Assembly (NCBI GenBank): GCA_018065815.1
Contig: JAGHSP010000445.1
Span: forward strand, 1-6,659
Direction: 5' to 3'
Length of the DNA stretch: 6,659 bases
From: Candidatus Sodaliphilus limicaballi
GTDB lineage: Bacteria; Bacteroidota; Bacteroidia; Bacteroidales; Muribaculaceae
Part shown: positions 1-6,506 of the stretch, piece after piece
Layout of the letters: each line of letters begins with the position of its first letter
How positions within the stretch are numbered: the first letter of the stretch is position 1
Position numbers and translations under genes: made by a program
The notes under the pieces: model-generated
Told to the model about the DNA's origin: nothing
Databases searched by the model: none
The model's input: the letters and a program-made list of their open reading frames with translations, nothing else

Positions 1-2240
1 CAACCGTTAAATGCCTTGGCGGGGATGGCAGCAGGGCTCTCGATGTAGAGCGCTGTGAAGCCGGTACAGTTCTGGAACGCGCTGTCATTGAGTGTTGTGA
101 GGTTCTTGGGTAGAACGAGTTCGCCGGTAAAGCCTTTGCAGTCGTTAAAGGCTCCCGCATTGATTTTAGCAACCTTGGTGGGGATTTCAAGACGTCCGGT
201 GAAACCTGTGTTGGCAAATGCCGTAGAACTAATAGAAGTAACTGTCTCAGGTATGTGGAGCGTACCCTTCATGCCGGTACAGTCCTTGAATGTACCATAG
301 TTGATTTCGGTCAGCGGTGCACCGATATATAGACTGGTGAAACCTACACAACCCTCAAAGGCTTGTGAATTCACATCTTTTACACTTCCCGGGATATTAA
401 GTTCGCCGGTGAGGCCAGCACAGTTCTGGAATGCACTCTCACTAATTGATGTAACAGTTGAAGGAATCACCAGTTCGCCTGTGGCACCACTACATCCATA
501 GAATGCCATGTAACCGATTTTAGTAACAGTGCGAGGAATAGTGATAGACCTGAGGCTGGTGCAATTAAAGAACATTTCATTAGGAATTGATGTGTTGCTG
601 TTCAGTTTATAACCCGTGATTCCTGTACATTCTGAGAATAACCTTGATTCCAGGGTTGTTGCACTGGCAGGAATGGTAACGGTACCGGTGAGACCAGCAC
701 ACTTTTCAAAGGCAGCAACGCCAATACTTGTTATTGACGACGGCAATGATAGCTGGCCCTTGATAGAACTACCCGAGAATGCCCATCTGCCTATCGTGGT
801 CACTGTCGAGGGAAGTACCACCTTGTCAATATTTTTTACAAAAGCAAAGGCATAATCGCCAATACCTGTCACGGTGCATTTGTTGCCATTCAGGATTACC
901 GACTCGGGGATGGTCACAGTGCCCGATACATTATTATAATTACTATCCTGGTAATACTTGGTGTAGTTCACATAACATGTCTTTTTATCATCGTTCATAG
1001 TGTAGATGATATTGTTGGGTCCCATACCGGTGTAGAGGAATTTTTTCCAAATGCTGTGACTCTCATACTTAGATCTGTAATAATCGGGAACGATAAGACT
1101 GATATAATAACTATCAAACGTGGTTTCGTCAACTGCAGGAGGAGTGCTGTTGTTCATGTAGATGACATCAATGAGAGTGTTGCTGAATGCATTCTTGCCA
1201 ACGCTTGTCAAATCGAAAAACGTTATATCTTTAAGACTTGTACCATAGAAAGCCAAATCTCCGATTGTTGTACATCTGTCTATTGTTACGTCTGTCAGCG
1301 ATATACAGCCATAAAATGCTTCAGCGCCAATAGTCTTGATGTTAGAAAGGTCAATACTAGCGAGACTGGGCAAATCCTTGAACTGGCCTTCTTTGATTTC
1401 GGTAATCTTTGTGCTCAGGTTCACAATCGCAAGTCTATTACATCCATTAAACGCGTTTGATGCAAGCGAACTTACATTATTGTTATAAGTAACCGTCTTT
1501 ATACCCGAATTTTTAAATGCACTGCTACCGATTGTAGTGAGCGAAGCAGGCATTGTAAACTCAAGCAAATTTGTGGTGTTAGCGAAAGCAAACGCTTTAA
1601 TAGTGGTTAAGGTGCTGGGGAGTTCAAAACTTTCAACTGAACTACAGCCATAGAAGGCATAATCGTTAATCTGGGTTATCTTATTGCTCACATGCACCTT
1701 GCCTGCAACCTTCGTACAGTTAGTGAAAGCATGATTGCCCAGCGTCGTGACTTTGTCACTCATAACGATATATGTGAATCCCGAGCAATTATGAAACGCA
1801 TACTGACCAATTGAAGTAAGATTATCCGGAAGTTGAAGGGAACCATCTAACCCCGTGCATCCATGGAACGCATAATTACCGATTGTAGTCACTGTAGAGG
1901 GGATGACCAGTTTACCAGTTATACCTGTACAATAAGAAAATGCACCTGAACCAATCTGGTTCACAGTGTAGGTCTTGCCCCCGTGAACCACCTTTGACGG
2001 GATGATGAGGTCTTTCATGCCCTCACCCCAGTTACCATAGTTTGATTCACCGGCTGCAATAGCTTCGCTCTGACTGGCGTACTTATTACCGCAGTTGTTT
2101 GTACTGGTGTAAGTCACACGCACCGTGCTGGTGTTGTCACTGTTAATGCTGTAGGCCAACCCATCCTCCATGAAGTCGTAGGCCATGGCTGTGCTCACTG
2201 AAGCAGCCACAAGCATTAGCGCATAGATTCTTGTTTTCAT
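1..2240 (-). CDS. BspA-like leucine-rich-repeat surface protein, 3' end outside the window
   Basis: This frame is open for 746 codons from ATG 2240 to the window edge, so only the N-terminal part is seen. Residues 1-20 form a signal peptide ending in AMA before YDF, with no lipobox, so export by Sec as a non-lipoprotein is expected. A beta-rich preamble (about 21-80) is followed by LRR_5/BspA repeats of about 23 residues with the pattern TIGxxAFxxCxxLxxxLxIPxx. A cap starting STPPAVDETTF (about 363-405) closes the first lobe. A second preamble (about 408-465) and a second LRR block run to the edge. It is a paralog of the upstream LRR gene and starts 48 bases after that gene's stop, so co-transcription is likely. 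The leader is A-rich (A7-C-A7) with no Shine-Dalgarno. The last residues align with about residue 810 of the paralog, so roughly 115 residues, perhaps including a dockerin, should be missing. Family members are adhesins or ligand-binding surface proteins; the target here is unknown. Confidence 0.93.
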   Translation of the reverse strand, partial: MKTRIYALMLVAASVSTAMAYDFMEDGLAYSINSDNTSTVRVTYTSTNNCGNKYASQSEAIAAGESNYGNWGEGMKDLIIPSKVVHGGKTYTVNQIGSGAFSYCTGITGKLVIPSTVTTIGNYAFHGCTGLDGSLQLPDNLTSIGQYAFHNCSGFTYIVMSDKVTTLGNHAFTNCTKVAGKVHVSNKITQINDYAFYGCSSVESFELPSTLTTIKAFAFANTTNLLEFTMPASLTTIGSSAFKNSGIKTVTYNNNVSSLASNAFNGCNRLAIVNLSTKITEIKEGQFKDLPSLASIDLSNIKTIGAEAFYGCISLTDVTIDRCTTIGDLAFYGTSLKDITFFDLTSVGKNAFSNTLIDVIYMNNSTPPAVDETTFDSYYISLIVPDYYRSKYESHSIWKKFLYTGMGPNNIIYTMNDDKKTCYVNYTKYYQDSNYNNVSGTVTIPESVILNGNKCTVTGIGDYAFAFVKNIDKVVLPSTVTTIGRWAFSGSSIKGQLSLPSSITSIGVAAFEKCAGLTGTVTIPASATTLESRLFSECTGITGYKLNSNTSIPNEMFFNCTSLRSITIPRTVTKIGYMAFYGCSGATGELVIPSTVTSISESAFQNCAGLTGELNIPGSVKDVNSQAFEGCVGFTSLYIGAPLTEINYGTFKDCTGMKGTLHIPETVTSISSTAFANTGFTGRLEIPTKVAKINAGAFNDCKGFTGELVLPKNLTTLNDSAFQNCTGFTALYIESPAAIPAKAFNG
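2167..2186 (-). repeat. 20-bp exact DNA repeat shared by the two LRR genes (copy 2)
   Basis: The bases coding for the signal-peptide junction and YDFM motif are identical to 4990-5009 in the upstream LRR gene, whereas most of the two genes has diverged. This marks common descent. It also makes a short tract at which the two genes could recombine. Confidence 0.7.
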
Positions 2241-2288
2241 AATGGAATTATTTTAGTTTTTTTGTTTTTTTACACTAATCACATCAGG
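2241..2288 (-). promoter_or_regulatory. A-rich spacer and leader of the second LRR gene
   Basis: Only 48 bases separate the two LRR genes. The minus strand has two A7 runs split by one C (2271-2257), followed by TAAAATAATTCC just before the ATG. There is no Shine-Dalgarno, no TAnnTTTG element and no hairpin. An A-rich leader fits translation initiation in Bacteroidetes, and the missing promoter and terminator support co-transcription. Confidence 0.5.
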
Positions 2289-5066
2289 TTACTTACCCAA
2301 TATAGCGTTGATGATAAAGTTGATGTCGCTCACATCGATAATACCGTTACCGTCGGCATCGGCTGCGTCGCCATAATAGGCTGCACTGTCCTTGCCCAGG
2401 ACGATATTGATGAGGATGTTGGCATCGGTAACATCGATCTCGTCGTCGTTGTTGACATCGCCGGGAAGACCCGAACCCTCAACCAGGATGCGATTGAACA
2501 GTTTCCAGTCGCTGTTCTTGAAGGCGTCAACCTTGCCATCGGTAACATACAGCGGGATGTTGTAGTTGCTGAATGCAGTCTCGCTCATCGCACTGGGAGT
2601 TGCGGTGACGTTGGTCACGCTCTTGAGGCCTGTGCACTCGGCAAAGATACCGGCGGGCATCGCAGCCGTGGTCTCAATGTAGAGTCCGCTAAGGCCCTTG
2701 CAGCCCTTGAATGCACATGAGTCGAGGCTTGTGACGTTAGACAACAACTCGAGGTCGCCGGTGAAGCCATTACAACCTCTGAACGCCTCAGAACCGATAG
2801 ATGTAACCGACGCCGGAATGGTGAGGCGGCCAGTGAAACCGGTGTTCATGAATGCCTGATTGCCTATCGAGGTGATAGAGCCGGGCAAGCGCAGTGTACC
2901 GGAAAGGTTCTCGCAGCCGCTGAATGTATAACTATTTATCTTCTTGATGGTCATGGGGATGTAGAGGCTTGTGATGCCTTTACAATTCATGAACGCACCC
3001 ACACCCATAGTATTCAGGGTGCTGGGCAAAGAGAGGTCGCCGCTGAAACCACTATAGGCAAATGCCCTGTCTCCTATGCTGGTGAGGCGTGATGGCAGCG
3101 TGAATTTCTTGAGGGATTCGCAACCATAGAATGCTTCATAATCAATGCCCGTGATATAACTGGGGCAATTGAATGTTGTTAGTTTGGTACAGCCGCTGAA
3201 TGTATCGCTGGGGATAGTAGTGATGGCAGTCGCATTCCAAGTGGCTTTGTTAAAAGAGCAACCACTAAACACAAATGCGCCCATCTTGGTAATGTGATCG
3301 GGAATGACAAGCTCGCCCACCATTGCACTGTCACCGGCAAACATTCCAGTTGGCAAGGAGGTAAGCCGCGTGGGAATCTCGGGCATGACTGTGAGACCGC
3401 TATGGGCAAATGCAAAGTCACCCACAGTCATATCGGCAATGGGATCGTTGGCAAAACTGTAAAAGGTCATATTTTCACAATACGAGAATGCATATTTACC
3501 TATCTTGGTTACAGTGTTGGGCAAATAGATATATTTCAGGTTTTTAGCCTTATAGAATGCATAATCGTCAACCGCAGTGACGCGATACTGCTTACCGTTG
3601 AGGGTTACCTGCTCGGGGATCACAATTTCAAATCTACTGGGCAGGTCCTTGTAGTTGTTTTCAGTGGCATAATTGTCATAGGTCAACGTCGCATCACTTC
3701 CGTTAACCCTGTACACCAAATTGTCGCTCCCTCCGAAGGTATTGAAGAAACGAGACCACACGTTGGCAGTCTTGTAGTTAGAGACATAGGAGCCGGTGAC
3801 CTCAACGCCATCATAGTTGGGGAACGATGACACGTTGATTGTGGGCGGAGTCCTGGCGTTTATTGAGATTTTCTTTATTCTGTGTCCCGAGAAAGCATCA
3901 TATCCAATAGAGGTGATGCTCGAGCCCAGAGCTATATCTTCTACACTGGTGTCCATGAATGCACGATCGCCGATGGTCTTCACAGAGGCCATTTTGACTG
4001 AGTTCAGGAGACTGCTTCCCATGAAGGCTTTGTCGGCAATAGTCTGCACCTTGGGCATATTGACGCTATAAAACCTACATTTAGAGAATGCTTCTTCACC
4101 TATCGATGTGACTTTGTCCATCGTGATGCTGGACAAACTGTTACAGTTATAGAATGCCTTATCCGCTATGGTAGTGACCTCGGGAAGTTCCACTGTCTTC
4201 AAATACTGGCAATCGTAGAAGGTGCCGTGGGCAATCTTGGTGAGTTTGCTATTAGCCACAAACGTAGAAAGTGACGACTCGCTGAACGCATAATTGTCGA
4301 GGGTTGTAAGAGCGTTGGGACACTCAATCGAAGACAGTCTGGTGCAGCCGGAAAAAGCCATGTAACCAATCGTATTCAAACTACTGCCTTTGTATATGTC
4401 CACAAGGTAGAGTTTTTTACAATCCTTGAAACAGTAGTCGGGAATCTTTTTCAATCCTGACATGACATACACTCTGCTGATATTGGTGCCCTGGAAAGAC
4501 CTGATACCGATATCATGATCATCCAATTCTATATTTCCCGACACCTTACACTCGGTGAATGCGTAATTGCCGATATTAATGATCTGATCACAGAAATCCA
4601 ATACGCCATTGAAACCTGCGTGATAGAATGCGTAGGCATTAATAGCCTCAAGTCCTGAGGGAAAGCATAAATTGCCTCTCATGCCGGTGCAATACTTGAA
4701 AGCATGGGCACCAATGGTCTTGACGTATTCACCTACAGAAAGTTCACCGGTGATATTGCTGCAATAACAGAATGCACCCGAACCGATGGCTGTGACCTTA
4801 TAGGTCTTGCCGTCGTGAGTCACCATTTCGGGGATAATGACATCTCTCAGGTCACTACCCCAGTCACCATAATTGTAGGTGTACTTGTTGGCTTCATCGA
4901 GGGTAATATACTTAGACGGGTTTTCGGGACCCGTGTAAGTGACATATACCGTTTCGCCATCACTGTTGATGTTGTAGGCCAAACCTCTTTCCATGAAGTC
5001 GTAGGCCATAGCAGTGCTCACTGTGGCAAAGACTACCAATAAAAGCGTATAAATCCTTAGTTTCAT
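2289..5066 (-). CDS. Secreted BspA-like two-lobed LRR protein with C-terminal dockerin-like domain
   Basis: This 925-residue protein has a signal peptide at 1-21 (cleavage after AMA, before YDF). Lobe 1 consists of a preamble (22-75), about 14 LRR_5/BspA repeats of 21-24 residues (about 76-402), and a cap beginning NARTPPTINVSSF (403-445). Lobe 2 repeats this plan: preamble (447-500), about 14 more LRRs (about 501-820), and cap (821-862). Residues 869-925 form a type I dockerin-like module with two EF-hand-type calcium loops: D870/N872/D874/D878/D881 and D903/D905/N907/D911/D914, each followed by an ILINIVLGK-like helix. BspA-type proteins are known to act in adhesion or ligand binding at the cell surface. 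Dockerins bind cohesins in cellulosomes, but in Bacteroidales such modules often occur without any known cellulosome, so the partner is unknown. No lipobox or recognisable type IX sorting tail is seen. Start ATG 5066 gives the intact signal peptide and lies about 70 bases from a good -7 element. It probably heads an operon with the paralog downstream. Confidence 0.95.
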   Translation of the reverse strand: MKLRIYTLLLVVFATVSTAMAYDFMERGLAYNINSDGETVYVTYTGPENPSKYITLDEANKYTYNYGDWGSDLRDVIIPEMVTHDGKTYKVTAIGSGAFCYCSNITGELSVGEYVKTIGAHAFKYCTGMRGNLCFPSGLEAINAYAFYHAGFNGVLDFCDQIINIGNYAFTECKVSGNIELDDHDIGIRSFQGTNISRVYVMSGLKKIPDYCFKDCKKLYLVDIYKGSSLNTIGYMAFSGCTRLSSIECPNALTTLDNYAFSESSLSTFVANSKLTKIAHGTFYDCQYLKTVELPEVTTIADKAFYNCNSLSSITMDKVTSIGEEAFSKCRFYSVNMPKVQTIADKAFMGSSLLNSVKMASVKTIGDRAFMDTSVEDIALGSSITSIGYDAFSGHRIKKISINARTPPTINVSSFPNYDGVEVTGSYVSNYKTANVWSRFFNTFGGSDNLVYRVNGSDATLTYDNYATENNYKDLPSRFEIVIPEQVTLNGKQYRVTAVDDYAFYKAKNLKYIYLPNTVTKIGKYAFSYCENMTFYSFANDPIADMTVGDFAFAHSGLTVMPEIPTRLTSLPTGMFAGDSAMVGELVIPDHITKMGAFVFSGCSFNKATWNATAITTIPSDTFSGCTKLTTFNCPSYITGIDYEAFYGCESLKKFTLPSRLTSIGDRAFAYSGFSGDLSLPSTLNTMGVGAFMNCKGITSLYIPMTIKKINSYTFSGCENLSGTLRLPGSITSIGNQAFMNTGFTGRLTIPASVTSIGSEAFRGCNGFTGDLELLSNVTSLDSCAFKGCKGLSGLYIETTAAMPAGIFAECTGLKSVTNVTATPSAMSETAFSNYNIPLYVTDGKVDAFKNSDWKLFNRILVEGSGLPGDVNNDDEIDVTDANILINIVLGKDSAAYYGDAADADGNGIIDVSDINFIINAILGK
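4990..5009 (-). repeat. 20-bp exact DNA repeat shared by the two LRR genes (copy 1)
   Basis: This is the partner of 2167-2186, in the same orientation and at the same codon positions around the signal-peptide cleavage site. Exchange between the two copies would remove about 2.8 kb and leave one hybrid LRR gene. Confidence 0.7.
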
Positions 5067-5135
5067 AGATGAAGTTAATAGTGTATTATTGAGTTGATAT
5101 TAAAATGAATTTCGACAACTTAGTTCATCAATTTA

Positions 5136-5158
5136 CAAAGGTACAATATTTTTTTTTT
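5136..5158 (-). promoter_or_regulatory. Promoter of the LRR gene pair, with an adjacent A10 tract
   Basis: Minus-strand TACCTTTG (5143-5136) is an exact match to the Bacteroidetes -7 consensus TAnnTTTG. The start should fall near 5130, giving a leader of about 65 bases before ATG 5066. No TTTG -33 element is seen at the expected distance. In its place is a run of ten A on the minus strand (5158-5149), ending 5 bases from the -7 element. It may act as an UP-like tract or as a slippage site. It probably drives both LRR genes, as none is seen before the second. Confidence 0.6.
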
Positions 5159-5174
5159 ATTATTACGCCATATT

Positions 5175-5191
5175 TGTTAATTAGTGTTAAT
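5175..5191. repeat. Short direct repeat upstream of the LRR promoter
   Basis: TGTTAAT occurs at 5175-5181 and again at 5185-5191, 10 bases apart, about 30-50 bases upstream of the -7 element. The TGTTAA core also occurs in the 11-bp repeats upstream of the MerR promoter (there on the other strand). It could be a regulator site, but the DNA is A/T-rich and chance is a real alternative. Confidence 0.3.
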
Positions 5192-5233
5192 ACAACAGGT
5201 TTTCCCGAATTAGAAAACTCATGACAGGCGTTT

Positions 5234-5260
5234 CTTGTACAAAGTTGGCCGTACAACAAG
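5234..5260. repeat. Inverted repeat with a TTGTAC/GTACAA stem
   Basis: TTGTAC (5235-5240) and GTACAA (5251-5256) are perfect inverted copies around a 10-base loop. A second small pair, AACAA/TTGTT (5255-5259 and 5266-5270), overlaps it. No T-run follows on either strand, so it is not a typical terminator. A protein-binding or recombination site is possible; nothing here proves either. Confidence 0.35.
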
Positions 5261-5340
5261 AGCGGTTGTTATCCATGCACTAATGTTGTAAAAAAACGGA
5301 AATGATGCAGATGGCAATTATGAATTGTATCTTGTTGCGT

Positions 5341-5439
5341 TTAGTAGGTATCGTGTTTTGATGCGTTGTATTTGTCATACAGGTCAAGGCATTCTTTGCG
5401 TCCAAGTTCTTCCATGAAGTAGCCCAGTTTGACACACCC
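5341..5439 (-). pseudogene. Possible remnant of a gene's C-terminus, family unrecognised
   Basis: A minus-strand stretch reads as protein-like sequence (VKLGYFMEELGRKECLDLYDKYNASKHDTY and a stop, 5433-5341), rich in charged and aromatic residues with good codon character. It is preceded in frame by a stop at 5440-5442 and has no proper start. The only internal ATG, within GYFMEE, would leave 24 residues. Just upstream in another frame, 5513-5448 reads MEPFEFHLFAPISVLLDASAC and a stop, so a decayed, frameshifted gene between the MerR gene and the LRR genes is plausible. A real micro-protein or chance are alternatives. I do not recognise the family. Confidence 0.3.
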
Positions 5440-5460
5440 TCATAGTATCAACAAGCAGAT

Positions 5461-5476
5461 GCGTCCAGCAGGACGC
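5461..5476. other. Small perfect GC hairpin downstream of the MerR gene
   Basis: GCGTCC and GGACGC form a 6-bp stem around the loop AGCA. It lies about 110 bases after the MerR stop codon and is the only G/C-rich hairpin in the gap. No T-run follows on the minus strand, so it is at best a weak or factor-assisted terminator or an RNA 3'-end stabiliser. Confidence 0.35.
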
Positions 5477-5582
5477 TAATCGGAGCAAATAGGTGAAATT
5501 CAAATGGTTCCATATTTTAAAGTTGAGTAATTCAGTGAGATCAGTGCGGGAAGTCCTATTGGTGCATAGTTACCAGGTTGTT

Positions 5583-6401
5583 TTACTCAATGGGAATCTG
5601 GATTATAGAGAGCCATTTTTCAGGGTCTTCCTGGTTCCAGATGCCGTCGATGTAGCATGTGCGGGGGTGGCCGGCAATAGAGTATCCGTGCTCTTCCATG
5701 TACTGGAATGCCTCGGCGAAACTCTCGTAGAATTTCTCGTAGGGACCATAGTGCTTCATGCACAGCGCGCGATCCACTGCGGGCAACTCCTTGAACTGGA
5801 CTATTGCGCTGTCCTGGCCCATCTCGGTCACTTGTTCGCAGTATTCGATGTCGATGTCGTTAGGCCGATGCTCGTTATGCTCTATGGTAAAGCAGTAGCC
5901 CGGCTCGGTGCACACGCAGCCCAGACGCGCCATTTCGGGACCTATTTTTTCATAGCACATGGGGCCTATTTGGGCGTATGATTCAATTATTTCGCGGTGA
6001 GACGCTACGATGATTTGTGGCAATGATTCGATGCTGAATTTTTCCATGTCGATAATCTTGTTTTGCGAGTCCACCAGGCTCTGGAGCATATCGAGACGAC
6101 GTGTCAGCTGGGCCAACTGTTCCTTGCACTCGTCAATCTTGGCATTGAGCACGTCAATCGACGGGTTATGGTAGTTTGAGGCCATGAGCGATGCAATCTC
6201 GTCGAGAGAGAATCCCATCGACTTAAGCCTCTTTATGCTCATGAGCGTCTGCATCTGTGACACATCGTAGTAGCGGTACCCAGTCCACTCGTCAACTTCG
6301 TTGGGATTTAGAAGTCCTAGTTTTTCGTAGTGGCGCAGGGTCTTCACTGTGACCTGACAAAGCAGGGAGAACTCTTTAATTTTTAATTTGTTTTTAATCA
6401 T
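5583..6401 (-). CDS. MerR-family regulator with GyrI-like effector-binding domain (BmrR type)
   Basis: This 272-residue protein has the layout of one-component, drug- or metabolite-sensing MerR regulators. Residues 6-75 are the winged HTH, with the family signature TVKTLRHYEKLGLLNP followed by GYRYYD and LKSMGFSLDEIASLM. Residues about 83-118 form the dimerisation coiled coil (KIDECKEQLAQLTRRLDMLQ). Residues about 125-272 form a GyrI-like/AraC-E domain ending in GIWNQEDPEKWLSIIQIPIE. The cysteine pattern of metal-sensing MerR, CueR or SoxR proteins is absent, so a small organic ligand is more likely than a metal or an iron-sulfur cluster. By family knowledge it would bend DNA between over-spaced promoter elements to activate transcription. 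One oddity is that the usual acidic residue of the C-terminal (S/T)EIQ(I/V)P motif is Ile266 here. A promoter with a dyad in its spacer lies directly upstream, suggesting autoregulation. No efflux pump or enzyme gene adjoins it in the window, so its target is unknown. Start ATG 6401 gives a normal N-terminus. Confidence 0.95.
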   Translation of the reverse strand: MIKNKLKIKEFSLLCQVTVKTLRHYEKLGLLNPNEVDEWTGYRYYDVSQMQTLMSIKRLKSMGFSLDEIASLMASNYHNPSIDVLNAKIDECKEQLAQLTRRLDMLQSLVDSQNKIIDMEKFSIESLPQIIVASHREIIESYAQIGPMCYEKIGPEMARLGCVCTEPGYCFTIEHNEHRPNDIDIEYCEQVTEMGQDSAIVQFKELPAVDRALCMKHYGPYEKFYESFAEAFQYMEEHGYSIAGHPRTCYIDGIWNQEDPEKWLSIIQIPIE

Positions 6402-6431
6402 AGCGCGCTATTGAGTTTTTGAATTCAACGG

Positions 6432-6464
6432 CAAAGTTAAGCTACGCCCTAAGGGACGAGTCAA
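6432..6464 (-). promoter_or_regulatory. Bacteroidetes-type promoter of the MerR regulator gene
   Basis: On the minus strand TAACTTTG (6439-6432) matches the Bacteroidetes -7 consensus TAnnTTTG exactly. A TTGA/TTGAC element at 6464-6461 lies 21 bases upstream and can serve as the -33 element. The predicted transcript starts near 6425, giving a leader of about 25 bases to ATG 6401. The leader has no Shine-Dalgarno, which is usual for this phylum. Confidence 0.65.
6442..6460. promoter_or_regulatory. Dyad in the promoter spacer, candidate MerR autoregulatory operator
   Basis: The spacer between the -33 and -7 elements holds a 19-base imperfect palindrome centred on 6451. Its core is CCCTAAGGG (plus strand 6447-6455), with outer arms CT/AG, so 6 of 9 positions pair. 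MerR-family proteins characteristically bind dyads placed between the two promoter elements, so this is the natural autoregulatory site. Binding is inferred, and the dyad is imperfect. Confidence 0.4.
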
Positions 6465-6478
6465 GAGATACCTATAAT

Positions 6479-6500
6479 TTTAACACAAATTTAACACAAA
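6479..6500. repeat. Perfect tandem 11-bp repeat upstream of the MerR promoter
   Basis: TTTAACACAAA occurs twice head to tail (6479-6489 and 6490-6500) with no mismatch. The 11-base period is close to one helical turn, so the copies face the same side of the DNA. The pair lies about 40-60 bases upstream of the -7 element of the MerR gene, a position suited to an activator, but its role is inferred. Confidence 0.6.
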
Positions 6501-6506
6501 TAGACA

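Larger units (their letters stand above)
5067..5582. other. 516-base intergenic region between the MerR gene and the LRR genes
   Basis: No complete gene is seen on either strand. The part next to the MerR gene (about 5340-5580) holds the small hairpin and the protein-like remnant. The middle (about 5220-5340) holds the TTGTAC inverted repeat. The part next to the LRR gene holds the promoter, the A10 tract and the TGTTAAT pair. No tRNA or CRISPR and no riboswitch that I recognise is present. Confidence 0.6.

Noticed and set aside
55..1460. Several plus-strand open frames of 66-134 codons
   Set aside because: They lie antisense to the second LRR gene, whose minus-strand frame is open throughout with clear LRR periodicity. 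They have repetitive, low-quality sequence with no domain.
1..2240. Regular repeats resembling a CRISPR or satellite array
   Set aside because: The period of about 69 bases equals one 23-residue LRR. The units are diverged and coding, without identical repeats and unique spacers.
2262..5042. Plus-strand open frames, including 152- and 178-codon ones, and short minus-strand frames inside the first LRR gene
   Set aside because: They are shadows of the 925-residue gene in other frames. The apparent lengths come from the repeat structure and base composition of that gene.
5304..5363. Plus-strand mini-frame MMQMAIMNCILLRLVGIVF
   Set aside because: It has 19 residues, no promoter or conserved context, and opposes all genes in the window.
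5493..5981. Plus-strand open frame of 162 codons
   Set aside because: It is antisense to the MerR gene, whose domains are unmistakable. No promoter or family supports it.
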